Of a DNA stretch of 10,000 nucleotides, positions 1 to 7,581 are shown piece after piece; the stretch's first letter is position 1; each line of letters opens with the position of its first letter. The notes beneath the pieces were generated by a model. It saw nothing but the letters and a program-made list of their open reading frames with translations, was not told where the DNA came from and did no database searches. The DNA comes from Desulfomonile sp. (GTDB lineage Bacteria > Desulfobacterota > Desulfomonilia > Desulfomonilales > Desulfomonilaceae), in contig JAIWNO010000184.1 of NCBI GenBank assembly GCA_020216785.1, positions 1 to 10,000 on the forward strand, written 5' to 3'. The position numbers and the translations under genes were made by a program.

Positions 1-113
1 CCAACCGCACCGAAACCGTCATCAAGCTCCGCTCCGTGACATGCGACGCTTCGGAATCCTTCATCACTGAAATCAACGGGACATTCGGGGCGCACGCAGC
101 ATACCTGGAGTAG
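1..113 (+). CDS. C-terminal fragment of an unidentified protein
   Basis: One frame stays open from the left edge (first full codon at base 3) to a TAG at 111-113. The other two plus-strand frames have stops within the first 75 bases. The 36 visible residues end in GAHAAYLE, and third codon positions are mostly G or C, as in the confirmed genes further right. The N-terminus lies outside the window, and no motif lets me name the family. The gap of about 130 bases to the exporter operon suggests a separate transcription unit, although both point the same way. It could be an open frame by chance, but codon bias and composition favour a real gene end. Confidence 0.5.
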   Translation, partial: NRTETVIKLRSVTCDASESFITEINGTFGAHAAYLE

Positions 114-167
114 GCGACGGCACTGTCCCGCGTGACTGAAGGTTTCCACGCACCTGTGGACCGGATC

Positions 168-195
168 TTGCTATTCTCCACCTTCGTCATGTAGA
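168..195 (+). promoter_or_regulatory. Possible sigma70-type promoter of the exporter operon
   Basis: TTGCTA (168-173) and TGTAGA (190-195) are separated by 16 bases and lie about 50 bases upstream of the adaptor start. The match to the consensus is only moderate. It is proposed mainly because this gap follows the end of the previous gene and precedes a three-gene operon. No operator-like repeat is visible here. Confidence 0.25.
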
Positions 196-244
196 TTTGC
201 CGCCTACGGTACGAGTGTGCAAGTTCAATCGAGGAAAGGCAGGC

Positions 245-1408
245 ATGTACGTGAATCCCAGAGTGCAGTTCATCTTCCGCAAAGTCCTCCCATGGGCGAT
301 CATCGTCATTGTGGGGGGGGCGATTTTCTACCTGGTCAAGTTTATGCCAATCGCTGTGCCCATCCAACGGGCCGCGATCGGCGAGGTAGTCGCAGAGGTC
401 ATGGGTACAGGCACGCTGGAAGCCCGGTACCAGACCACGATAAGCGCGAAGATCTCCGGACGAATCGTGGAACTGCTCGCAGATCAGAACGACAAGGTCA
501 AGGAAGACCAACTGCTTGCCCGGCTGGACGATGCGGAACTCCGCCAGGAGGTGAGCATCGCGGAAGCAACGCTTCACGCGGCTCGTGCAACGGTTGAACG
601 GGCCAAAGCCGATGAGATTCGTTCAAAGGCGGTGATGGAACAAGCCCAACGAGACCACGAGCGGTACACTTCGTTGGTTGCCGCAAAGACGATCTCCCAG
701 GAAACGCTTGAGAAGACCAGGGAAAGGCTGCAAGTGGCCGAAGCGGAAGTGGCAAAGGCGGCCGCGGCAACTGCTGAGGCGCTTCGACAAGTTACCACCG
801 CGGAAGAGCGCCTGCGGTACTCGGAAGCTCGGCTCGCCGATACGCGCATTGTCAGCCCTTTTGAAGGCTTGGTTGTGCGAAGGGATCGTGAGACCGGCGA
901 TGTGGTGGTGCCCGGCGCTTCCATTTTTCAGCTCGTGTCCCTCAAAGAGATGTGGATTGCAGCCTGGGTGGACGAATCCGCAATGGCCGGCCTCGGGGTG
1001 GGCCAGCCCGCGAGAATTGTGTTCCGGTCGCAGCCGGACAAGAGCTACACAGGAAAAGTGGCGCGTCTTGCTCGTGAAGTGGACCGGGAAACTCGTGAAT
1101 TCCGCGTTGATATTCAGGTGAGTGAACTCCCGGCCAACTGGGCCGTTGGGCAGCGGGCGGAAACGTTTATCGAGACAGGCCGTAAGTCCGAGACGCTCAA
1201 TGTGCCGCTCTCTTCGATCGTATGGCGCAACGGGAGCCCCGGCGTCAACACGATCCAGGGTGGAAAAGCACTCTGGAAAAAGGTGACCATTGGCTTGCGA
1301 GGCATCGACCGGGTCGAGATCACCGGCGGCATCTCGAAGGACGAAGTGTACGTAGCGGGACCGGAAGCGTCTCAACTTACAAACGGGCAACGGGTGAAGC
1401 CCCGATGA
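245..1408 (+). CDS. HlyD/RND-type periplasmic adaptor of an ABC exporter (DevB-like)
   Basis: This is the membrane-fusion subunit that bridges an inner-membrane ABC transporter to an outer-membrane channel. Of its 387 residues, one N-terminal transmembrane anchor spans about 15-33 after a short basic cytoplasmic end. The first lipoyl half follows at about 62-100 (ISGRIVELLADQNDKVKEDQ, typical of the family). A long Ala/Glu/Arg-rich coiled-coil hairpin covers about 100-198. The second lipoyl half is at about 199-225 (RIVSPFEGLV, then GDVV). A beta-barrel at about 235-312 and a membrane-proximal domain complete it. The ATG at 245 is chosen because GAGGAAAGG lies at 231-239; an in-frame TTG at 197 adds 16 uncharacteristic residues without a clear ribosome site. 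The stop overlaps the permease start (ATGA, 1405-1408), indicating translational coupling. The adaptor-permease-ATPase order matches cyanobacterial devBCA and related exporters. The substrate cannot be read from the sequence. Confidence 0.93.
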   Translation: MYVNPRVQFIFRKVLPWAIIVIVGGAIFYLVKFMPIAVPIQRAAIGEVVAEVMGTGTLEARYQTTISAKISGRIVELLADQNDKVKEDQLLARLDDAELRQEVSIAEATLHAARATVERAKADEIRSKAVMEQAQRDHERYTSLVAAKTISQETLEKTRERLQVAEAEVAKAAAATAEALRQVTTAEERLRYSEARLADTRIVSPFEGLVVRRDRETGDVVVPGASIFQLVSLKEMWIAAWVDESAMAGLGVGQPARIVFRSQPDKSYTGKVARLAREVDRETREFRVDIQVSELPANWAVGQRAETFIETGRKSETLNVPLSSIVWRNGSPGVNTIQGGKALWKKVTIGLRGIDRVEITGGISKDEVYVAGPEASQLTNGQRVKPR

Positions 1409-2616
1409 ATCTGGCGCTGCGAGACATACGCCATAATTTGGTGCGGTTCTCCCTGACTACGGTGGGAGTCGGTCTGCTCCTCATGATCGTTATGGGAATG
1501 GGCGGCATCTATCGGGGGCTGATCGAAGAGGCGCTGCTGCTGGTGGACAGCATCGGCGCGGACCTCTGGGTTGTTCAGGAGGCAACCCGCGGCCCATTCG
1601 CGGAAGTCTCCCGCGTTCCGCTGACTCTTGAGGATCGCTTGCGTGCAGTACCCGGAGTCCGTACCGCGCGAGCGTTCGTGTCGCACACGATTCAGCGGGA
1701 ATACCAAGGCAAGCCGCTCCGTATAGTGGTCCAAGGGCTGTCGTGGCCCGAAGACCGGGGAGACTGGCTCCCGATCATCGCTGGAAGAGCGCTTGGGGCC
1801 GCGCATTACGAGATGATCGCGGATCGTCTGCTCGGCCTGGATTTGGGTGAAAAGGTCCCGCTTGGACGGGATGTTTACACGGTGGTGGGTCTTACCAATG
1901 GAATGGTGGGGCCGGGTGGCGACGGAATGGCGTTTTTCACGGTACGCGATGCACTCGCGATACAATTCGACCTGTCTGCGGAGTCGATTCGCCTGGAGCG
2001 GGCGTCGCGTCGCTCCCGCGCCGGCTCGCAGGACATCGGCAAAACACAGCCATTTCTCATCGAGCGCGCGCAAGGTCCTTCCGCAGGGATCCCTGTGCTC
2101 CCGAGATCCATGGCGAGTGCGGTGCTGGTGCAACTCGCTCCCGGCACGGATTTGGACGCGGTGGTACGGACAATCTCCGCTTGGCGCGACGTGTCGGTGT
2201 TCACGAGTGACCAGCAGCGGGACCTCCTGCTCAAGGGCAATGTGGATAAGGCGCGGCGCCAGCTCGGTTTGTTCCGCGCACTTCTGGTCATTATTTCCGC
2301 AATCATTATGGCCCTCATCATTTACACACTGACTTTGGACAAAGTGCATGACATCGCCATGCTGAAGCTCATGGGCGCTCGTAATTCCCTCATTCTCGGT
2401 CTGATCCTCGAACAAGCTTTACTCCTGGGAATTCTGGGGTACGCGCTTGGTTACCTCATGGGGCAGTGGGTTTTTCCACGATTTCCCCGTCGGGTTGTGA
2501 TCACTCAGGATGACCTCATTATGCTTGCCGTAATCGTCGTTCTGATTTCGGTTCTCTCAAGCATCCTTGGAATCTGGAAGGCGATGAGGGTCCAGCCGAA
2601 CGAGGTGTTGTCATGA
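1405..2616 (+). CDS. MacB/DevC-type ABC transporter permease (FtsX family)
   Basis: This is the inner-membrane subunit of the exporter, 403 residues. One transmembrane helix at about 15-38 is followed by a large extracytoplasmic domain (about 40-285), then three helices at about 289-311, 328-355 and 370-392. This four-helix plan with a periplasmic domain between helices 1 and 2 is the type VII (MacB/LolC/FtsX) fold, in which ATP hydrolysis drives movements in the periplasm rather than classical transmembrane transport. The segment after helix 2 (DKVHDIAMLKLMGARNSLI, 312-330) matches the usual FtsX-family cytoplasmic loop with its KxxGA core. The C-terminus (KAMRVQPNEVLS) matches the family's typical P-x-E-V-L-x ending. 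The start is the ATG in the ATGA overlap with the adaptor. A longer in-frame start at 1222 would lie inside the adaptor gene and encodes a hydrophilic tail foreign to the family. The gene overlaps the ATPase by ATGA at 2613-2616. Confidence 0.92.
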   Translation: MNLALRDIRHNLVRFSLTTVGVGLLLMIVMGMGGIYRGLIEEALLLVDSIGADLWVVQEATRGPFAEVSRVPLTLEDRLRAVPGVRTARAFVSHTIQREYQGKPLRIVVQGLSWPEDRGDWLPIIAGRALGAAHYEMIADRLLGLDLGEKVPLGRDVYTVVGLTNGMVGPGGDGMAFFTVRDALAIQFDLSAESIRLERASRRSRAGSQDIGKTQPFLIERAQGPSAGIPVLPRSMASAVLVQLAPGTDLDAVVRTISAWRDVSVFTSDQQRDLLLKGNVDKARRQLGLFRALLVIISAIIMALIIYTLTLDKVHDIAMLKLMGARNSLILGLILEQALLLGILGYALGYLMGQWVFPRFPRRVVITQDDLIMLAVIVVLISVLSSILGIWKAMRVQPNEVLS

Positions 2617-3329
2617 CATCAGCGGCGATCGCCCTCGAAACGCGGGGGCTTACCAAGGTCTACGGGAGCGGGAACACGGAAGTGGTGGCCATGCGGGACG
2701 TATCGCTCATCATCGGCAAGGGCGAAGTGGTGGCGCTCCTGGGGCCGTCCGGTGCGGGCAAGTCCACGCTGCTGACTGCAGTGGGCCTGATCAATCCACC
2801 CACCTCAGGGACCATCGCGATAGGCGGCCGACAGGTCATGGACGGACCGAGGGAGCTGGTGGACGCGCGGATATTCCGACGGAGATTTATCGGCTACGTA
2901 TTCCAGAAAGCAAACCTTATTCCGTTTCTGACCGCGCTCGAGAACGTTCAGCTTGCGCTTGAGATTAATGATACGGCCGGCCGTGACGCACGGCGCCGCG
3001 CGATGGAACTCCTGGAATACTTGGGCGTAGGGGACCGGGTCCACAACATGCCGTACATGCTCTCGGGAGGGCAACAACAGCGAGTCGCGGTCGCCAGGGC
3101 TCTTGCAAACCATCCCCAACTAATCCTGGCCGATGAGCCGACTGCTGCGCTGGACAGCGTCCGCGGCCGCCAAGTGATGGATCTGTTTCGCCAAGTCGCC
3201 CACGAGAAGGGCGCGGCCGTGCTCGTGGTCACGCACGATCACCGTGCACTTGACGTGTTTGACCGCATTCTCGAAATGGAAGACGGCGAGCTGCGGGCCC
3301 ACAGCGCGGATCCGGCCAAGAAAGCTTAG
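2613..3329 (+). CDS. ABC transporter ATPase (DevA/MacB/LolD-like)
   Basis: This is the nucleotide-binding subunit that powers the exporter, 238 residues, the usual length for a stand-alone subunit. All catalytic motifs are present: Walker A GPSGAGKST (44-52), Q-loop Gln98 (YVFQKANLIP), signature LSGGQQQRVAVARALA (150-165), Walker B LILADE with catalytic Glu175, D-loop (AALD, 178-181) and H-loop His208 (VVTHDHRALD). The motif style, with LIPFLTALENV after the Q-loop, is that of LolD/MacB/DevA exporters. The ATG overlaps the permease stop and has GAGGTG at 2602-2607 with 5 bases of spacing. It is the last gene of the operon; the stop is followed 6 bases later by a GC-rich hairpin. Confidence 0.96.
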   Translation: MTSAAIALETRGLTKVYGSGNTEVVAMRDVSLIIGKGEVVALLGPSGAGKSTLLTAVGLINPPTSGTIAIGGRQVMDGPRELVDARIFRRRFIGYVFQKANLIPFLTALENVQLALEINDTAGRDARRRAMELLEYLGVGDRVHNMPYMLSGGQQQRVAVARALANHPQLILADEPTAALDSVRGRQVMDLFRQVAHEKGAAVLVVTHDHRALDVFDRILEMEDGELRAHSADPAKKA

Positions 3330-3334
3330 AGTCC

Positions 3335-3353
3335 GCCCCGGCATTGCCGCGGC
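3335..3353 (+). terminator. GC-rich hairpin after the exporter operon, probable weak terminator
   Basis: GCCCCGGC (3335-3342) pairs with GCCGCGGC (3346-3353) over 8 positions, with a single C-C mismatch and an ATT loop. It starts 5 bases after the ATPase stop codon. On the plus strand it is followed by ATTCATT and then a run of A, so there is no proper T-tract. It may therefore slow or partly terminate transcription, or protect the 3' end, rather than act as a full intrinsic terminator. Confidence 0.4.
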
Positions 3354-3373
3354 ATTCATTAAAAAAAAGCGCG

Positions 3374-3425
3374 ACGACAGGTGAGAGCCGATCGGCCCTC
3401 AAGGGTCCCTGTCGTTCCTCTCACC
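3374..3425. repeat. Two interleaved inverted repeats upstream of the kinase promoter
   Basis: The first pair is ACGACAGG (3374-3381) with CCTGTCGT (3408-3415). The second is GGTGAGAG (3380-3387) with CTCTCACC (3418-3425). Both pairs are perfect 8-mers in the order A-B-A'-B', sharing two bases between A and B. A palindrome GCCGATCGGC (3387-3396) sits between them. As DNA this could be a compound regulator-binding region; its right edge is 2 bases before the -35 box of the kinase promoter. As RNA the order is that of an H-type pseudoknot, but this would form only on read-through from the exporter operon. A run of eight A at 3361-3368 to the left would read as a T-tract on the minus strand. Confidence 0.6.
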
Positions 3426-3427
3426 CT

Positions 3428-3457
3428 TTGACCGCCGGGACATCTACGCGGTATATT
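3428..3457 (+). promoter_or_regulatory. Sigma70-like promoter of the hybrid kinase gene
   Basis: TTGACC (3428-3433) and TATATT (3452-3457) are 18 bases apart, each with one difference from the consensus (TTGACA, TATAAT). Transcription would start near 3464, after the first in-frame ATG at 3462. This gives a leader of about 60 bases to the ATG at 3525. It is the best promoter match I found in the window. Confidence 0.6.
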
Positions 3458-3524
3458 CTTCATGAAAATGCTCGGGAATTGGGACTGCTCCCGCGTTCCA
3501 AGCCGCTTCGCCGAGGAGACGAAC

Positions 3525-6500
3525 ATGCAAGAATGCCGTTCGACCATTGACCGGCTCACACAAGAGCTGGAGGAATTGCGTCGCGAGAATATGGGATTGC
3601 GGCAAGCGGAAGCCGACCTCCGCGCATCGGCTGTTGCCCGGGAAGAAGCCCTGACCAGAGCCAATAAGCAGTTGGCGGCCATTTTGGACAGCATAAGCGA
3701 TGGTTTCTTCATTTTGGACCAGGACACGCTCATCAGCTATTTCAACAAGGCGGCGGAGGCCTTGCTGCATCGCTCTTCCGAGGAACTGATTGGACGGAAT
3801 GTGTTTGACGCCTTTCCGGAAGCGCGAGGATCGATCTTTGAGGAGATGTTTACCCGGGCCGTAAAGGAAAGGAGCCCTCTTTGTTTTGAAACGTACTTTG
3901 ACGTCGAGCCGTACACAAACTGGTACGAAGTCCGCGTGCACCCCCACGAAGAAGGAGTTGCCGTCTACTTTCGGATAACGACGGAGCGCAGGCGCGCGGA
4001 GCGATCTTTGCTCAAAAGCAAGGATATGCTCAAAAGTATTCTTTCTACCTCTCCCGTGGGCCTGGCGATTTCTCACGAACGAGTGATGACCTGGGTGAAT
4101 GATGCCTGGGTGAAGTTGTTCGGCTATCAAGACCTGCATGATTGCGTAGGTCTGAACACCAGGGTGCTCTATCCTTCCGAAGAAGAATACGATCGTGTAG
4201 GGGAGCTTCTATATCCCGGCCTTGAAACCGGACAAGTGAACGAGACGGATGCCACGTTCGTCAAGAAGGACGGGACCATTTTTTACGCTCTCGTACGCAT
4301 GAAAGCAATCGATCCGACTGATCCTGCCAAGGGCGTCATTGCGGCAATTTCCGACATGTCGGACAGAAAACGTGCGGAAGAAGCCTTGAGAAAAAGCGAA
4401 GAGCGGCTGGAGCTGGCTCTTTTGGGCGCGGACCTGGGACTCTGGGACATACATGTCCCCTCCGGTCAAGTCATCGCGAACCAGCGGGTTCTTGACATCC
4501 TTGGGTACGCCCGAGACGAGGTCGAGCCGACTGTAAGGTATTGGATGACCCTAATCCACCCGGAAGATAGAACACGGGCCATAGAAAAAGCGAATGCCCA
4601 CATCCACGGGCGCGCCGACTATTACGAGGATGAATATCGAATCAAGACCAAATCCGGAGAATGGAAATGGATTCTCAGCCGCGGCAAGGTTGTCGAGCGC
4701 GACGCTGACTACAAACCGCTGCGAATGACAGGGACCTGGCTGGATGTCACTGGGCGCAAAAACGCGGAAAGGACGCTTATGGAAAACGAGGCCCGATTCA
4801 GGGCTTTGTTCGAAAACATGACAAACGGAGTCGCTATATATGCGGCGAAAGCCGACGGCGAAGATTTCGTTTTTCTCGATATGAATAAGGCCGGCGAGGT
4901 CATAACAGGGAGACCGAAGTCCCAAGTCGTCGGCAGGCGCGTTACGGAAGTGTTCCCCGGCATCAAGGAAATGGGGCTTCTGGACTTGTTTCGCACTACT
5001 TGGCGGACAGGGGAGCGTTCCCACCAAACCATGACCGAGTATCGGGATCAGAAGATCCATATTTGGGTAGAGAATTTCGTATACAAATTGCCCTCCGGTG
5101 AAATCGTCGCGGTCTTCAGCGACGAAACGGAACGTATGCAGGCCTTGAAGGCCCTGCAGGGTTCGGAAGAAAAATACCGGCTGGTCGTGGAAAACGCGAA
5201 AGAGGGGATCATTATTGCGCAAGACGGAATGCACCGCTTTGTCAACCCTAGGATCGTGGAGCTTTTCGGCTATTCCGAGGAGGAATTGCTTTCCAGACCG
5301 TTTCTCAACTTTATTCATCCTGATGACAGAGAAGGCATGCGCGAGCGTCATGCCAAGAGACTAAGGGGAGAAACGATCCCGCAGCGATACGCGTTCAGGA
5401 TAGTAACCAAAAACGGAGAGGTAAAATGGGTTGAGATAGAATCAGTCCTTGTTTCGTGGGAGGGGAGGCCCGCAGCACTGGTCTTCATGACCGAAATCAC
5501 CGAGCGCTTGCGTATGGAGCAGGCCCTCAAGGAAAGTGAGGAATGGTACCGCGGCCTGGTTGAAGAAAGCTTTGACGGGATATTTGTCCAAAAAGGCACC
5601 GAGATAGTATTCGCCAATTCACGTCTTTGCAAAATGCTGGGTTATAACGCCGGCGAGCTTGAAGGCCAGGACCACACGGTGGTGTATCATCCGGATTACC
5701 GTAAAATTACTCGTGAGAGGGCGCTTGCGCGAATGCGGGGTGAAGAGGTGATTTCACAATATGAAGTCAAATTGCAGCGCAAGAACGGCTCCTCGTTCGA
5801 CGGTGAAATCAGTGCCAAGGCGATAACCGTCAAGGGCGGACCCGGTGTGCATGTTTGGGTGAGAGATATTTCGCAACGAAAGCGATCGGAAGAAGTGCAG
5901 AGACGTCTTGCAACAGCCGTGGAGCAAGCGGCTGAGGCGATCGTGGTCACTGATACTGAAGGTATCATTCAATACGTGAACCCGGCCTGCGAGAAAATCA
6001 CGGGATACACGAGAGAAGAGGCTGTCGGTCAAAATCCGAGGATACTTAAGAGCGGTCAACATGACAGGATGTTCTACAAAAATATGTGGGATACCATTAA
6101 GCGAGGAGAAGTGTGGACAGGCCGATTCATAAACAAGAGAAAGGATGGAAGCCTGTATCAAGAGGACGCGACGATTTCACCGGTACGGGACTCTGCGGGG
6201 AACCTTGTGAACTTCGTTGCGGTGAAGCGCGATATCACCGAACACCTGGAACTATCACGACAGCTGCTTCAGGCGCAGAAAATGGAAGCAGTCGGGACCT
6301 TGGCCGGCGGCATAGCCCATGATTTCAACAATCTCCTTCAGGTAGTCCTCGGGTACTCGGAGCTGCTCCTGACGGATCGGCGAATGGACCCTCATTTCAT
6401 TGACGACCTTGCACGGATAAACCGAGCGGCCAGAACCGGATCGGATCTTGTCCGGCAATTGCTGGCGTTCAGCAGGAAGTCCGAAACGAACCCGCGTCCG

Positions 6501-7400
6501 CTGAATCTAAATCATCGCATCGAACAGGTTCGGAAGCTGCTCGAAAGAACGCTGCCCAAAATGGTCGAAATCGAGGTGCTGCTGAAACGCGATTTATCTC
6601 CAATACATGCCGACCCGACCCAAGTTGAGCAAATTCTGATGGATCTCGCCATAAATGCGCGGGATGCCATGCCCGACGGCGGTAAGCTCGTTATCGAGAC
6701 CGATGAGGTGACGCTCGACGAGGAATATTGCAGGACTCATCTCGGGCCCAAGCCGGGACGTTTTGTGGTACTTCAAGTTTCAGACACAGGGAAAGGGATG
6801 GACGCCGAGACGTTGGAACACATCTTTGAGCCTTTTTACACCACCAAGGGACCGGGAGAAGGCACCGGACTTGGGCTCGCGATGGTATATGGCATTGTCC
6901 AACAGCATGAAGGATTCATCAGATGCTACAGTGAGCCGGGGAAGGGAACGTCTTTCAAGCTATACTGGCCCGCTGTTGTTTCCGACAAGGATTCACTGGA
7001 AAAGACCGCGCTTCCTCCGTTCCGAGGTGGAACGGAAACGATCCTTCTCGCTGACGACGAGGAATTCGTGCGAGACCTCGGCATAAGGATTCTCGAGAAG
7101 GCCGGATATACCGTGCTCACCGCGTCAAACGGCAAAGGGGCGGTTGAGAGATATATTGCTCATCGAGGAGAGATCGCTCTGGTAATTCTCGATCTCATCA
7201 TGCCCGAAATGGGCGGCCGGCAATGCCTGGACCAGCTCTTGAGCCTCGATCCTGAGGTGAAGGTTGTGGTTGCCGGCGGCTATTCCGCGAGCGGACCGAC
7301 CAAAGAGGTGCTCGAGGCGGGAGCGAAAGGTTTCGTGGACAAGCCCTATGGTATGAGACAACTTCTCGATACGGTGCGCAGTGTGCTGGATGGTGAATGA
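3525..7400 (+). CDS. Cytoplasmic seven-PAS hybrid sensor histidine kinase with C-terminal receiver
   Basis: This is a signalling kinase of 1291 residues with no signal peptide or membrane helix, so it senses a cytoplasmic or diffusible cue. A short N-terminal coiled coil (about 1-50) is followed by seven PAS/PAC units at about 49-158, 167-285, 293-418, 424-545, 550-668, 674-790 and 795-910. Most end in a linker of the D-x-(T/S)-x-R-K/E-R-x-x-E style. Then come HisKA with phospho-acceptor His932 (GGIAHDFNN), HATPase with Asn1044 (NARDAM), the G1 box DTGKGM (1087-1092) and the G2 box GEGTGLGL (1111-1118). The receiver spans about 1172-1291, with acidic pair Asp1177/Asp1178, phospho-site Asp1223 (LDLIMPEMGG) and Lys1273. 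The switch Ser/Thr position appears to be Gly1251. ATG 3525 is preferred: GAGGAG lies at 3513-3518 with 6 bases of spacing, and the likely transcript starts after the alternative ATG at 3462. No partner regulator is adjacent. The ligands of the PAS domains cannot be told from the sequence. Confidence 0.95.
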   Translation: MQECRSTIDRLTQELEELRRENMGLRQAEADLRASAVAREEALTRANKQLAAILDSISDGFFILDQDTLISYFNKAAEALLHRSSEELIGRNVFDAFPEARGSIFEEMFTRAVKERSPLCFETYFDVEPYTNWYEVRVHPHEEGVAVYFRITTERRRAERSLLKSKDMLKSILSTSPVGLAISHERVMTWVNDAWVKLFGYQDLHDCVGLNTRVLYPSEEEYDRVGELLYPGLETGQVNETDATFVKKDGTIFYALVRMKAIDPTDPAKGVIAAISDMSDRKRAEEALRKSEERLELALLGADLGLWDIHVPSGQVIANQRVLDILGYARDEVEPTVRYWMTLIHPEDRTRAIEKANAHIHGRADYYEDEYRIKTKSGEWKWILSRGKVVERDADYKPLRMTGTWLDVTGRKNAERTLMENEARFRALFENMTNGVAIYAAKADGEDFVFLDMNKAGEVITGRPKSQVVGRRVTEVFPGIKEMGLLDLFRTTWRTGERSHQTMTEYRDQKIHIWVENFVYKLPSGEIVAVFSDETERMQALKALQGSEEKYRLVVENAKEGIIIAQDGMHRFVNPRIVELFGYSEEELLSRPFLNFIHPDDREGMRERHAKRLRGETIPQRYAFRIVTKNGEVKWVEIESVLVSWEGRPAALVFMTEITERLRMEQALKESEEWYRGLVEESFDGIFVQKGTEIVFANSRLCKMLGYNAGELEGQDHTVVYHPDYRKITRERALARMRGEEVISQYEVKLQRKNGSSFDGEISAKAITVKGGPGVHVWVRDISQRKRSEEVQRRLATAVEQAAEAIVVTDTEGIIQYVNPACEKITGYTREEAVGQNPRILKSGQHDRMFYKNMWDTIKRGEVWTGRFINKRKDGSLYQEDATISPVRDSAGNLVNFVAVKRDITEHLELSRQLLQAQKMEAVGTLAGGIAHDFNNLLQVVLGYSELLLTDRRMDPHFIDDLARINRAARTGSDLVRQLLAFSRKSETNPRPLNLNHRIEQVRKLLERTLPKMVEIEVLLKRDLSPIHADPTQVEQILMDLAINARDAMPDGGKLVIETDEVTLDEEYCRTHLGPKPGRFVVLQVSDTGKGMDAETLEHIFEPFYTTKGPGEGTGLGLAMVYGIVQQHEGFIRCYSEPGKGTSFKLYWPAVVSDKDSLEKTALPPFRGGTETILLADDEEFVRDLGIRILEKAGYTVLTASNGKGAVERYIAHRGEIALVILDLIMPEMGGRQCLDQLLSLDPEVKVVVAGGYSASGPTKEVLEAGAKGFVDKPYGMRQLLDTVRSVLDGE

Positions 7401-7517
7401 TACGGACGCTGCGTCGAACAAGTTGCAGTACCGGAGGAATTCGCGGACGATAGAGGAGCAAGCTGGAACGCCTCATACAACTGATTCCAATGCATCATCA
7501 AATCAGTAACACGGTCC

Positions 7518-7581
7518 TGGTAGGGGCGCACCCGCGCGTGCGCCCTGAAAGCCGAGCCGACACTTGGGTCGGCCCCTACCA
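7518..7581. repeat. REP/MITE-like palindromic element with cloverleaf potential
   Basis: The ends TGGTAGGGGC (7518-7527) and GCCCCTACCA (7572-7581) are perfect 10-base inverted repeats. Inside are two further hairpins: GGGCGCAC/GTGCGCCC (7524-7531 with 7538-7545, 6-base loop) and GCCGAC/GTCGGC (7556-7561 with 7568-7573). The inner stems overlap the outer one by a few bases, so they compete or form a branched structure. Elements with GGTAGGGGC...GCCCCTACC ends are, to my recollection, dispersed in many bacterial genomes of this kind. It lies between convergent genes, where it could also stop transcription from both sides. Confidence 0.7.

Noticed and set aside
623..1390. Long open frame (255 codons) antisense to the adaptor gene
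   Set aside because: It mirrors the GC-rich codons of a well-supported gene, has no ribosome site or recognisable domain, and is rich in His, Arg and Pro, as expected of a shadow frame.
1372..2415. Long open frame (347 codons) antisense to the permease gene
   Set aside because: The product is hydrophilic without domain logic and lies opposite a clear membrane protein with correct motifs; it is a shadow of codon bias.
4551..5351. 266-codon open frame antisense to the kinase PAS region
   Set aside because: It is fully covered by conserved PAS coding sequence on the plus strand and has no start signal of its own.
7390..7509. 39-codon plus-strand frame overlapping the kinase stop
   Set aside because: Its start lies inside the kinase's last codons, the product is polar and featureless, and no ribosome site stands out. 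A coupled micro-gene cannot be excluded but is not supported.
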